57,470 nt of DNA from Emmonsiellopsis sp. PD_33. Lineage: Eukaryota; Ascomycota; Eurotiomycetes; Onygenales; Ajellomycetaceae. The DNA lies in assembly GCA_032988165.1 (NCBI GenBank), contig JANTQF010000221.1, positions 1 to 57,470 of the forward strand. Direction: 5' to 3'. The translations under genes were made by a program, and so were the position numbers. The notes under the pieces were generated by a model. It made no database searches. It was not told where the DNA came from and worked only from the letters and a program-made list of their open reading frames with translations. Below, piece by piece: positions 1 through 9,658 of the stretch. Each line of letters begins with the position of its first letter. Position 1 is the stretch's first letter.

Positions 1-2
1 AG

Positions 3-152
3 GAAAGAGAAGCAAATCAACTCCCAGCTCCCGTCTCGGAAGATGTCCCCGCGAGCATGTCTATTTTGCAAGATGCGGAGATGATAACTAGTACGGACCG
101 CCCGGAGATGGATGGGGAGGTTGTGCTCCCCCCCCTGTCGTGCTTTATATAA
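3..152 (+). CDS. possible 3' end of a gene cut by the window edge
   Basis: One forward frame is open from base 3 to a TAA at 150-152 (about 49 codons). The other two forward frames close earlier. The composition is acidic and polar (SEDVPASMSIL, EMDGEVV), as in the disordered tail of a larger protein, and a T-rich stretch that looks like a 3' UTR follows. No domain is recognisable and there is no start in the window. It could equally be chance openness in untranslated DNA. Confidence 0.3.
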   Translation, partial: EREANQLPAPVSEDVPASMSILQDAEMITSTDRPEMDGEVVLPPLSCFI

Positions 153-1264
153 ACTTTCCATGTTTCAGGAATTTTGGGCTTTTAAAGATTTTTTTCTTCC
201 TTATCCTCCTTTTTGCCTTTTTTGTTGCGTCTCATTCAGAGAGGGAAAAAAATGCCTTTTGTGATTTTAATTTTGTTGACACAAGAATATGTTTTTTTTT
301 TTTTTCCGTTTCTACCTACCTCCCCTTCTTAACCCTTTATTCCCCTTCTTAATTCATTTTCATACCCTTACAAATGTTTGGCACTTCGTCCTTTCTAAGA
401 AGATAAACTCTCTACCTCTACTTGCAATTGATTTTTTTTTTTTTGTGCAAGAAACTTACCTAACTAACCTTACTTTACCCTGATAATATTAATCACTTTC
501 CCCCCTCTATATTCTTTCTATGCTTCGAGTTCATTCAGACAAGCTGCATCAGCCCTGTTCTGTTCCCCGTTTATATCCTAGCGGGTTTGGCAGATTTGTC
601 AAAAGTCAATCCCCGATGATTACCCTTGAGCAGCAATCCTCTGTTCCAAATCCACTTTTCTTATATCGTCATGGCGTACAGCATGCACCATGCGATGGAT
701 CCGTACACGCCACGCAAGGCGAGTTATGAGGGAGATGGCAAAGTTTCATAGCTGCGAATATCTCGACTACCCAAGGCAGATTATTCATTCCAGCGGACAT
801 GGACCGTCCAGAGTTGAATGAGCGTCTAAATAGGCTTTAGCTTTGGCGACGACTGATCTTCTCTCAACGGTGCAATACAGTAGCTATGGATCGGGGATAG
901 GGGGTAACTGCTCTGCGCGGATATAGCCCATTGTGGTTTCCGGTTTTATCAGGACTTTGCCTTCCACTGGTAACATGAATAACTATGGGGGGGGAAGTGC
1001 TGATAAAATGGGCAACCACGCTGGGGAGACGGCATCCTTCCTTTTGAAGGTCCCGCGAAACTGCTCAGCCAGCAAGTGTCTGGATCCGCGGGGCCTCCTC
1101 GTTGATGTTTTGCAGAGTGTATTAAAGCCCATATTGCCTAGCATACCTCCATTATTTGAGTTTTGGTCGATATCTTTATCTTCCCCTGAGGCACAAAACC
1201 AGTCTGCATAGCATATATACCCCGCAAATCAAAAGAAGGAAATACAACAGAGACAAGAAGAAAG
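153..1264. other. intergenic, upstream of the FAD oxidoreductase
   Basis: T-rich homopolymer runs (around 291-305 and 429-443) and pyrimidine-rich DNA fill the first half and fit a 3' UTR. The second half is mixed sequence leading to the gene at 1265. Short open frames here show no family features or codon bias. I see no RNA gene or repeat. Confidence 0.5.
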
Positions 1265-3042
1265 ATGCCTAACGCCAACATGGACTTTTTGCTGTCGCTC
1301 TGCGTGGAGCTGATTCCAGAAGCAAGGGTGCTGGCAGACCCCACCGACGCAGAGTTTCGAAGAAGACTAGAACGATGGACCGACATTGAGAAGAAAGTTC
1401 CTAGCGCTATCATCCTGCCTGCGACAGAAAATGATATTGAGAAAATAGTATGTTATTCTCTATTCCCATCAATGTCTGGGCGGTATGTGGGCTAGGGGAG
1501 TGAAGTGGAAGGAATATTCTCCTAACGGCCCTATTTCACTATCTAGATCCTTCTAGCGGTTGAGCTCCAGATTCCATTCGTCCCAAAGTCCGGTGGCTTT
1601 AGTATGTGGTCAACGATCGGGTCTGAAGGATTTATCCTGGACCTGAGTCTATATCGGGATGTGCAGTTGGACTTGAAGAAGCAGCAGGTTACCATCTGCG
1701 GCGGGGCGACGGTGGGGGAGGTGAATAGTGTGACGGTTAAGGAGGGGTTTGTTGCGTGTATATTTCCGCTATCCCCTGTAACTTTCGTAGTGCCGTTTGT
1801 TATTTTCTATTTGATCCAAACGTCCTGCTAACAGACAGTTAGCACTGGGTTTCAACAACGCACTCGGAGCAATCTCCTCCACCATCAACGGTGGCATCGG
1901 TCCGCTAGTCTCCCATATAGGATACGGCTCCGACAACATCATCTCCGCCCGCCTCGTTACCGCAGAAGGCAACTTAATCACAGTCTCAGACACAGAGAAC
2001 TCAGAACTCTTCTATGCAATCCGCGGCGCTGGACAATTCTTCGGCCTCGTCACTTCGATAACCATGAGAATGTTCCATACCCCTTCTGTCCTGGGTACAC
2101 CAGATAATACAGTGTGGAGATATCAGATTGTGTTCCCCATTGAGCGCGCGGAGGAAGTCATCAATACCATGACACTAATTGCGGCCATGGATCCGAGTTC
2201 GTCTGGCGCGATTATGTGCATGTCACAGGGTCCTGCACCAAAACTAAAGCTGCAAATCACGGGGGTTTATCTGGGGTCGAAAACTCAAGGCGAAGCATGT
2301 TTCAAACCCATTCTTGACCTGGGCCCGATCAGATATTGGCAGTTGAAAGACCTGTTCAGCCAGGACGAAGATTTAAGATTGGGGGGTGGATTGAGGCATG
2401 TGAGTAGTATTGGTACGCAGAATTTTGATCCGGAGATGGCTTTGGAAGCGTTGGGAAAGTTTCAAGAATTTGTGTCATCGTTTCCGGAGGCGTGTGAGAG
2501 GTTGACTTTTGAGATGGACTGGATAGCGGAGGGAGTGGCCAGCAGAGTTGGAGAATTGGGTTGTGTGGAAACTGCGTGGGCGCATCGGGACGTGAAGATT
2601 TGGACGTGAGTAGGCCCATCCGACCCCCGTTTGAAAGTCCTTGCTACCACGCATTGCTTTCGGTTTTGTGTACCTTTTTGGTCCAGCTAAGCCTACCCTT
2701 TAGGTAACTTAGCTGGGGCTATATTGCATGGCATTGTATACATATCCGCCTTGCTCTTCCTCTCCAACAGCTAACCTAACATAACAAATATGTTTCAGTT
2801 ACATCATGCATGACTATACAGATCCATCTCACGAGGCGTTTGTTCAGCTCCTTGCAGACGAAATAAGGGCAATTTTACGGCGGAACCAACCCTTCGAGCT
2901 GCAGTCTAGTTATCAGGCTATCACGAGGAAAGATCCGATTGAGATGAGATATCGGCCAGCTGAACGATTAGAGAAGTTGCGGCATTTGAAGAAGACGTGG
3001 GATCCTCGGGGGGTGTTCACGAGGGAGTTCCTTGATTATTAG
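1265..3042 (+). CDS. FAD-binding oxidoreductase, BBE-like (VAO/PCMH fold)
   Basis: Four exons (1265-1447, 1547-1755, 1835-2605, 2799-3042) give about 468 residues, the usual size for the family. Intron 1 is GTATGT...CTAG, intron 2 GTGTAT...ACAG, intron 3 GTGAGT...TTCAG; intron 2 could instead be 1778-1838. The N-terminal half is an FAD_binding_4 domain: PFVPKSGG near residues 71-78, ICGGATVGEVN, the glycine-rich INGGIGPLVSHIGYGSDN and IRGAGQFFGLVTS. The C-terminus has the BBE-type KKTWDPRGVFTREF ending. Family members oxidise alcohols, sugars or alkaloid-like substrates using FAD; the substrate here cannot be told. The residue after SGG is Phe79, where many relatives carry the His that binds FAD covalently, so FAD is probably bound non-covalently. 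I see no signal peptide. The ATG at 1265 is the first in frame. Confidence 0.85.
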
Positions 3043-3640
3043 AGACAGGCACTAAAGGTTGGGAGGTGCGTTTTTAGGATGGGTTCCTTTTCTTCTACTT
3101 TTCCTCTACTTTTCCTCTATTCTTCTATTTTTTTCCTTTCTTTTTCTTTCCTTTCTCTTTCTTTTTCCGTTCTTCGGAAGACTGTGGTTGGGCATTGAGA
3201 AGAAGCATAATGGGAGAAACATAGGTTAAGAATTCTCGGCTTCAGCTCTACATCATGCACCTTGTCCAGATTTGAGCTATCCACGGCGCAAAGCAAAGAG
3301 TCAGTTATTTTTCCAAACTCTGTACAACAAATTGCTTTTCACTCCATCACATTCCATTTCTTTTCTTTTTTTAAACCGTCCATCGCTACGCTTTTCCTTC
3401 TCTTTGTGCAACAACCATGATACATTGTTTTGTGGCATCCAATTATCTACCTCAACCGTCTGTCAGTCACCATCTCTGATGACCAGCGTAAGAAGCAGAC
3501 ACGCAGCGCTCGAGATACCGCTCACATGCCCATCCCAATACCATATATTAGCTACCAAATACCCACGATGTCCATTCCAATCTCCATATCCCATAAAGCC
3601 CCCATCCTAACCCTCCCCTCTACCCCCCTCTCACCTCACC
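3043..3640. other. intergenic between two same-strand oxidase genes
   Basis: A C/T-only tract (about 3090-3165) probably lies in the 3' UTR of the upstream gene. A second pyrimidine-rich stretch just before 3641 (about 3598-3640) is the kind of leader often seen at fungal transcription starts. No ORF looks real. Confidence 0.5.
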
Positions 3641-5002
3641 ATGCCAACCTACGACACCATAATAATCGGTGCTGGATACGCCGGCTTAAGCGCTGCCACC
3701 ACCCTCGTCGCAGCCGGCAAAAAAGTCCTCCTCCTCGAAGCCCGTCCGCGAGTCGGCGGGCGTGCCTGGACCATACATCATGCTGATGGTACATACGAGG
3801 ATGCTGGTGCCTCCTTCCTCGGACCGCAGCATACGCGCATGCTCGCATTAGCCGCCGACCACGGCATAAAGACCTTCAAAATACCCACAAAGGGAAATAC
3901 AGTCTTCTACCACCGGGGACAGCGCAAGGAGTACTCGGGCTTCCTACCGCCGCTGTCGCCGCTGGCGAGATTGGATGCGTTTCTGGCAATAAGGAGGTTT
4001 GAGGGATTAGCTGGGGCAGTGGATCTGGAGAAGCCGTGGGAGACGCCGAAGGCGGCGCAATGGGATTTGATTGCGTTAAGGGAGTGGTTGGGTAGGGCGT
4101 GTTGGACTAGCGAGGCGAGGGAGAGTATTAATGTTGCGGTGGAGGGGATTTGGAGCGTGGATGCGAGTCAGTTTAGTCTGCTGCATGCGCTGTGGTTGTC
4201 CAAGGCTGGGGTGAGCTTTACGGTGCTGAGTAGTGTTGAGGGAGGTGCCCAGGAGCAGTTGATTACTGGGGGTGGGCAGGCGGTGGCAGAGAAGATGGCG
4301 CGGCGGTTGGGGAGTGATGTTGTCAGGCTTGGTGAGGCGGTGATGGAGGTTGATCAGGCGGGGGTTGAAGAGGTGGTGGTGACGACGGCCAAGGGGAGGT
4401 ATACATGCCGCGCGGTGGTTATCGCTATTCCACCGCCGCTTATTTTGAATCTGCGGTTTACGCCTCGATTGCCTGGGCAGCGGGTACAGATGCTCCAGCA
4501 CATGCCGATGGCGACGAATTGGAAGATCTACGCAACGTACCCCAAGCCTATGTGGCGTGGTAATGGTCTCAGAGGCGACGTGGTGAGCCCGGACAGCTAC
4601 CTGTCGCTCATGTATGATGCGTCGCCAGCGGATCAGAGTCGCGGGGTGTTGATGGGGTTCATCTATGCCGCGAAAGCGATTGCTTTTGCGGAAATGGATG
4701 AGGAATCGAGGCGAAAAATTGTCCTTGGGGAGATTGTGAGATACTTTGGTGACGGGGCGGGTAAGCCGAGTCGGGTGAGTATGTATACTATGCTGGATGA
4801 GGAGTGGTCGACGGGGTGCCCGGTTGCAGTGCCAGCGCCGGGGGTGTGGACCATGTTCCGTGAGTGGATGAGGAAGCCCATTGATAGAGTGCATTGGGCG
4901 GGGACAGAGATGGCGACGAGTTGGAGCGGATATATGGAGGGGGCGGTGCAGTCGGGGGAGAGGGCGGCGGGGGAGGTTCTGGGGGTATTAGGGGGGAAGT
5001 GA
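3641..5002 (+). CDS. flavin-containing amine oxidase (monoamine oxidase family)
   Basis: An intronless gene of 453 residues, slightly shorter than fungal MAO-N. It begins with an FAD dinucleotide-binding motif, IIIGAGYAGLSAA (residues 7-19), then the EARPRVGGR motif that closes the Rossmann unit (R-x-GGR). It ends with the family's FAD-binding signature, VHWAGTEMATSWSGYMEGAV, about 30 residues from the C-terminus. No Cys precedes the Gly-Tyr of that motif, so FAD is probably not covalently bound, as in MAO-N and unlike MAO-A/B. Predicted activity is oxidative deamination of an amine to an aldehyde with H2O2 release; the substrate is unknown. No peroxisomal SKL-type tail is present (it ends in GGK). 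The start ATG has a CACC context. Codons end mostly in C for the first ~100 residues and mostly in G or T afterwards. Confidence 0.9.
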   Translation: MPTYDTIIIGAGYAGLSAATTLVAAGKKVLLLEARPRVGGRAWTIHHADGTYEDAGASFLGPQHTRMLALAADHGIKTFKIPTKGNTVFYHRGQRKEYSGFLPPLSPLARLDAFLAIRRFEGLAGAVDLEKPWETPKAAQWDLIALREWLGRACWTSEARESINVAVEGIWSVDASQFSLLHALWLSKAGVSFTVLSSVEGGAQEQLITGGGQAVAEKMARRLGSDVVRLGEAVMEVDQAGVEEVVVTTAKGRYTCRAVVIAIPPPLILNLRFTPRLPGQRVQMLQHMPMATNWKIYATYPKPMWRGNGLRGDVVSPDSYLSLMYDASPADQSRGVLMGFIYAAKAIAFAEMDEESRRKIVLGEIVRYFGDGAGKPSRVSMYTMLDEEWSTGCPVAVPAPGVWTMFREWMRKPIDRVHWAGTEMATSWSGYMEGAVQSGERAAGEVLGVLGGK

Positions 5003-5446
5003 TTTAGGTTAACTTTTTTCCTTTTCTTGCTCCCTCATTTCTTTTCTCGTCTATTGGATGGGAGATTGAACTTTAGGTCATATCTGTTTATACTGAGGTA
5101 ATGGGTAGAAACCTTCATATAGTAAGTAATATGTTCGTGTTCTACTTTCAACCGTTTCACAACTTTTATTTATATTCCAACCCGCATATAGAAGATCTAA
5201 TGCGTGTAATACACCAGTAGTATGAAGCCCCAGGGGACCCATTCGCATGAGGAAGCCAGTTCAGTATATATACATACCTTCGGTAAACGATAAAATAAAT
5301 ACACAAGAAGAAGAAAAAACATACAAAAAGGAGAGAAAATGTTTATCAAAAACAAACGCACAGCGTGCACAGCGTCATCGCAAGTCGTCACACAAACCGC
5401 TTGACACCCAATCTTGCCCCTGATCCAAAAACATCACATCACACCC
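5003..5446. other. convergent 3' intergenic region
   Basis: The amine oxidase (+) and pectate lyase (-) genes end toward each other here. The DNA is AT-rich with T and A runs suited to 3' UTRs and polyadenylation on both strands. No coding sequence is evident. Confidence 0.5.
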
Positions 5447-6319
5447 TTACTCCGCGCATGCTGCCAATGGCTCAGTATACTTGCACGCGTCACTAGGCCC
5501 CTCACCAATCTCCTCAGGCTCATCACCGGTATCATTTCCTTCATACTCAACACAGATCTTGCCGACATCAGAAGCGCACGTGGCGGAATCGATCGTCGCG
5601 GTATCTCCATAGTTGGAATTGATACCCACGAGCGTCTTGCCCTCGACAGCAACGATGTTGCTGAGGGTAATGTGGCGCTTGAACATCTCGTCGCAGTTTC
5701 CGCAGGAGCGGTAGAGCTTGCCGAAGTCGTAGACGGTGAAGCCGTCGACGGACACGGTGCCGCCGCCGTTGTGCTGGATGACCTTGTCCGAGGCCCCCTG
5801 GGCGCCGCCGCCGATTACGGTGCTGGTGCCGGAGGATTGTTTGATGGAGAGGGCGTCTAGGGGGTTTTGTTAGCTTTTGGATTTATTCGACCATTATGTT
5901 GAAGTTATATACTTCGGGAGTAATCCGGAGGGGGGTTATCAAAAATATATGCCGGGACAGTACATACCCTCACAAACAGCTTCCCACCAAACATTCTCAA
6001 TCGTGCATGATCCCATACAGTGCACGCCCTCAACTTGGTCTGGGCCGATGATTACATTCTTCAGAGTGGCGCCTTCTTCGAGTTGGAAAACAGCATCGCT
6101 GTCTCCGCCCTCGGAATCGCCGCTACACTCGACGCCACGGCCATAGGTCTTCATTCCACCATCAAAGGAGTCTGTGATCACCATTGGCTCGCTGAGTGTC
6201 TCGCTTCCTTGCGAGGCGGGGAGAGGGAAAGTAAATCGCTTGGTGAGCTGCTTGCCGAATGGGGTTGCCGAGGCATAGCCAATCAAGGCGGGTAGGGCAA
6301 CGGTGTAGCTGAGATGCAT
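5447..6319 (-). CDS. secreted pectate lyase, polysaccharide lyase family 3
   Basis: Two exons (6319-5968 and 5856-5447) with one 110-nt GTATGT...TAG intron give 253 residues, typical for PL3. Residues 1-18 form a signal peptide (MHLSYTVALPALIGYASA) and are followed by a short propeptide ending in Lys-Arg (QLTKR), a likely Kex2 site. The mature part carries PL3 hallmarks: many Cys, GVHCMGSCTIENVWWEAVCEDA across the splice junction, and GGGAQGASDKVIQHNGGG. PL3 enzymes cut de-esterified homogalacturonan by Ca-dependent beta-elimination outside the cell. I chose the ATG at 6319 rather than an in-frame ATG 33 nt upstream because it starts exactly at the signal peptide. The role is plant cell-wall breakdown; the GH43 gene about 3 kb away fits the same lifestyle. 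Confidence 0.92.
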
Positions 6320-7453
6320 AGTGAAGGAGTGTGTTTTCCCGTTGGGTCCCAAAAAGAGATAGAAGTAAAAGTCTTTTAATATTTGAAGTGAAAAATAACC
6401 GTCAAGGCTAAGATGTGTAACGAAATGAACTGGGTTGGAGCATATTACAGCAAAAGACCTCGAGGAATGAACGGGTTATATATAATTATGGGACCCAGAG
6501 CATTCGGCATTTCTTGAACCTTTCGATCAACGCTTCATGCATGAAACAAGCTAAAGTAAAAACCACTCTGTCAGTGGTGGAAGTGCTTGGCCGATGCTCG
6601 AAACACGCTCTTCAATGCGATCCGATACCTTTTTTCCCCGCCTACGGAGCAGAGATTCGTGGAATCCCGCAAACCGGCTCATCCAGCAGGACGATCATCG
6701 GGATGGCGTCCCCGCAGAACGGCATTTGTTCCAGACGGAGAATGACCAAACTTCTCGAAGAGGATCTAGGATAGACAGTTGGCGTGCCGAGTAACTAAGG
6801 ATCGACAATGCCGGCCGAACGTTTCGATTTGTGTAGGGATGTGCTCGTTGGCGATTGGAGGAAAATCCCATCTGCGGCAGGGTTAGAATATTCCATGCAT
6901 CGCTAGCCCTGGTCAACGGCCGTTTGTGATTGTTTCGGTGAAGTTCTCCCCGATCTCGAATTAGGGCTAAGTGGTCATGTGACTTGTTTCTCCTTCAACG
7001 CCAAGCTTCATCGATCCCGGACGGCGCCAGGATCTATCTAATGAATCTTTGCGGTGCTGTGAGAGTCTCAAGCTCCTGTTCTTCGAAACATCTTCCTGGG
7101 GCAAGATGTCAGGTTGGGTGTGGTGGTATCACATGGGCCAGTTGAGACAATCAGAACGTGCTTCAAATGAAACAATCTGCATCGCCAGAGATGTCGTGTA
7201 GGCTCACGATACGATATTCAGGTTATGTCTCCAACATCATGAATACGAGTTTGAGGTCTCTGAGGCCAAGATCCCAGTTACGATTCGCTAGGCGGCCGTC
7301 CTAGTGACCCCGCAACGTCGTTGAAGGACAACAAATGGGCAAAAAGTCTCTTCAGCTTGAGAGAAATCATTCTGAAGCCCTGAACAACAACGTCTTAAAG
7401 CCGTTGATGGTTACTCTAGAGCTCATTTGATACGCAGGCCTCTCTCATTCGAA
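6320..7453. other. divergent promoter region between pectate lyase and F-box gene
   Basis: The two flanking genes are transcribed away from each other, so both promoters must lie here. Apart from the TATA-like site there is no convincing ORF, repeat or RNA gene. GC content is moderate and CpG is normal. Confidence 0.5.
6474..6485 (-). promoter_or_regulatory. putative TATA element of the pectate lyase gene
   Basis: A near-palindromic TATATA stretch lies about 155-165 nt upstream of the pectate lyase start codon, a usual TATA-to-ATG distance for secreted hydrolase genes with a short leader. This is inferred from position and sequence only. Confidence 0.4.
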
Positions 7454-8995
7454 ATGGCAAAATTGTCCGATCTCTCGGTTGAGCTTCTTGAGCTTATCCT
7501 CTCCAATTTCCCATCCACCGATCGTTGCACCCTTTTGCGCCTCTGCCGAACGTCAAAACAGCTTTGCTCGATCGCGCAACCCCGATTGTTTCGCGAGTTT
7601 TCTTGTGCACGACCCCAGCCATGGCGAGATATCCCTGGGAGTTTCTCATATAGGGGGTCCGGGCCCAAATTTCCGCTTTTCTATTTCACACATACCATAA
7701 TCATGCGGCCCGATTTGGCCTCTAATGTGCGAGACATTATCATCGAAAGTTATGACAATGATCTAATGTACTCCGCCGACGATGAATACCTCGACACACC
7801 TTCCCCCGAAATGATGGAAAATTTCAAACGGTCCCTTGAGGGTCTTCCGTTGCTTTCTGATCAGCTGTGCACATGGACGATCAATCTCGGGAAACTCGAA
7901 GTCACCGCAGTTCTTGCACTTCTCCTTTCCAGGACCCCAAATGCAAAGTCTCTCCATATCACCCTACACTCGAACCCTTTGACTGAAGTCGGCTACCTGA
8001 CAGGAAAACACATCCCAGGCGCAGACGGATCTCTCGTACCGTTCTGCTCGGGCTTAACGAACCTGAAAGTCATCCCAGGAAATTGCAATCAATCCCATCG
8101 CCTCCAGCAAACGACTCCCCTTCTTCGTCTTCCAGCGCTAGAGACATTCCGCGCAGAAGGGCTTCTAGGTTACAATGAATACAAGCTCACCCATACACCC
8201 CGACTAGATATCGAACCAGGAACGCTGAATATATCCCACCTTGAATTATTCTCCAGCAGGCGAAAACAAAACTCCAAGAACCAAAACCCCAAGATTGAGT
8301 TGTTTTGTGTCAGTTTTGACTCTCCGTGCCTCGCAGCGTTAATCACCGGCTGCAAGGGCCTCCGAACATTTCGATATCGCGGCGACAACCCAACCCTCAA
8401 CGGCTACCCGATGAAACAAGTTACTCCTGCGGAGATACAACTAGCCCTAGAGCCACATAAACATTCCCTTGAGAGGCTGGAAATCGACGTTGGGAGCGTA
8501 AACTATCGCCTATCGGAAGAGGGTCTAGAGAGACACGCCTTTACGTCCTTTGAGGGTTATACACGTTTAAAACGCCTGGATGTCCCGTATACCTTCGCGG
8601 TTGGGGCTGAAGAACTGCCTCCGTCTATAGAGCATCTCACGATGCGGGGATGCAAGTCTGGGGTTTTTGGAGGCACGGCTCGCATGGTGTCTCGTCGTAT
8701 TCGCCCTTCTCTGAGGATAATTGAGATTGATCGCTTTGTGACAGAATACCTCTATTTCCAGCAGTGGGCAGGCTCAAGCAGCCTCGAAGAGGCATGTCAG
8801 AAGATGGTTGATGTACTTCGGGGGACAGAGATCAGTGTGTACGCCTCCGTTTGCCGCTCGCCACCAGAGGGGCCAACAAATATCGTTGCGGGTAGGGCGG
8901 TCATGGTATATTTTAATAAAGATGGATTCGAGGTGAAGGATGATACATATAATGTGTTTGAATTTAACTATAATTGTCGGGAGGCGTTTTGGTGA
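7454..8995 (+). CDS. F-box domain protein
   Basis: An intronless gene of 513 residues. Residues 3-45 match an F-box: LSDLSVELLELILSNFPS, then CTLLRLCRTSKQLCSIAQPRLF. F-box proteins bind Skp1 and bring substrates to SCF ubiquitin ligases. The rest looks like a divergent leucine-rich solenoid (repeated LxxLxL stretches such as LTNLKVIP, LERLEIDV and LKRLDVPY), which would be the substrate-binding part, but no target can be named. I use the ATG at 7454; the frame is open upstream but offers only a TTG at 7427. Filamentous fungi carry large, fast-evolving sets of such genes, so orthology is uncertain. Confidence 0.8.
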   Translation: MAKLSDLSVELLELILSNFPSTDRCTLLRLCRTSKQLCSIAQPRLFREFSCARPQPWRDIPGSFSYRGSGPKFPLFYFTHTIIMRPDLASNVRDIIIESYDNDLMYSADDEYLDTPSPEMMENFKRSLEGLPLLSDQLCTWTINLGKLEVTAVLALLLSRTPNAKSLHITLHSNPLTEVGYLTGKHIPGADGSLVPFCSGLTNLKVIPGNCNQSHRLQQTTPLLRLPALETFRAEGLLGYNEYKLTHTPRLDIEPGTLNISHLELFSSRRKQNSKNQNPKIELFCVSFDSPCLAALITGCKGLRTFRYRGDNPTLNGYPMKQVTPAEIQLALEPHKHSLERLEIDVGSVNYRLSEEGLERHAFTSFEGYTRLKRLDVPYTFAVGAEELPPSIEHLTMRGCKSGVFGGTARMVSRRIRPSLRIIEIDRFVTEYLYFQQWAGSSSLEEACQKMVDVLRGTEISVYASVCRSPPEGPTNIVAGRAVMVYFNKDGFEVKDDTYNVFEFNYNCREAFW

Positions 8996-9331
8996 TATCT
9001 AGCGATGCAATTTTGCTCTCGTGTTTCCTTGGTTATATACTTTCGATTATTCCTGCCTTGTCTTGCGCGTCGGAACCTTGGAGGTGGGTATCTCCAACAC
9101 CGAACAACCGATAGATATATATTTTCCCCAGGAAAGCAACTGTAGAAAACAACCCAAAAAAACTACGGACCCCAAAAACATAGTTACACAGTACCATTAA
9201 CCCCATCCCAAAAACCTGGAAATTTTAAAACACAGTTAAACACGAAAAGGACCGTCAACTGATTGCGGTTGCTGCTGCTAGCAAATCGTGAATATCAAGC
9301 AATGAAGAGACCACAGTCTCCAACAAGACAA
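8996..9331. other. intergenic, F-box 3' side to tRNA
   Basis: AT-rich sequence with A runs following the F-box stop codon, fitting a 3' UTR, then about 100 nt leading to the tRNA-Met gene. No ORF or repeat is seen. Confidence 0.5.
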
Positions 9332-9451
9332 GCCTCCATGGTGTAGTTGGTTATCACGTGAGTCTCATATTTACGTCCTTTCACAATATGATAGGTTAGC
9401 ACAAACTACCTAGCGATCTCAAGGTCGCCAGTTCGATCCTGGCTGGGGGCA
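9332..9451 (+). tRNA. tRNA-Met(CAT), elongator type, with 46-nt intron
   Basis: Exons 9332-9369 and 9416-9451 fold into a cloverleaf. The acceptor stem is GCCTCCA with TGGGGGC plus discriminator A, the D-arm is GTGTAGTTGGTTATCAC, the anticodon loop is CTCATAA and the T-arm is GCCAG-TTCGATC-CTGGC. The loop gives anticodon CAT. The 46-nt intron (9370-9415) sits after position 37, the standard place for eukaryotic tRNA introns. The sequence resembles yeast elongator tRNA-Met, including the 31/39 mismatch in the anticodon stem. It lacks features of the initiator tRNA, which carries an A1:U72 pair. An oligo-T terminator follows at once. Confidence 0.88.
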
Positions 9452-9452
9452 T

Positions 9453-9462
9453 CTTTTTTTTC
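9453..9462 (+). terminator. oligo-T Pol III terminator
   Basis: A run of eight or more T begins within three bases of the tRNA 3' end, as expected for RNA polymerase III termination. A second T run follows about 10 nt later and could serve as a backup. Confidence 0.75.
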
Positions 9463-9658
9463 CATCATTTTTTTTTCATTATTTTGTTTTTGGTTCCCTC
9501 GTCTAGTTTAGCCCTGAGTAAACAATGGTTAATCTATATGTGATTTATTTCTTCCTTTTGAGTCATAAGCATCTATTCTTATTACATGTAACCAACCCCA
9601 TCTACCCCCCAAATCATACATACCCCCTATGTATGTAATGTACATACCTACTACATAC

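Noticed and set aside
4076..4894. 272-codon open frame on the minus strand of the amine oxidase gene
   Set aside because: Shadow of the G-ending codons of the real gene; composition is His/Arg/Pro-rich and senseless, with no homology features.
7427..7453. Nine extra N-terminal residues for the F-box protein
   Set aside because: The frame is open there, but the codon at 7427 is TTG; the first ATG is at 7454.
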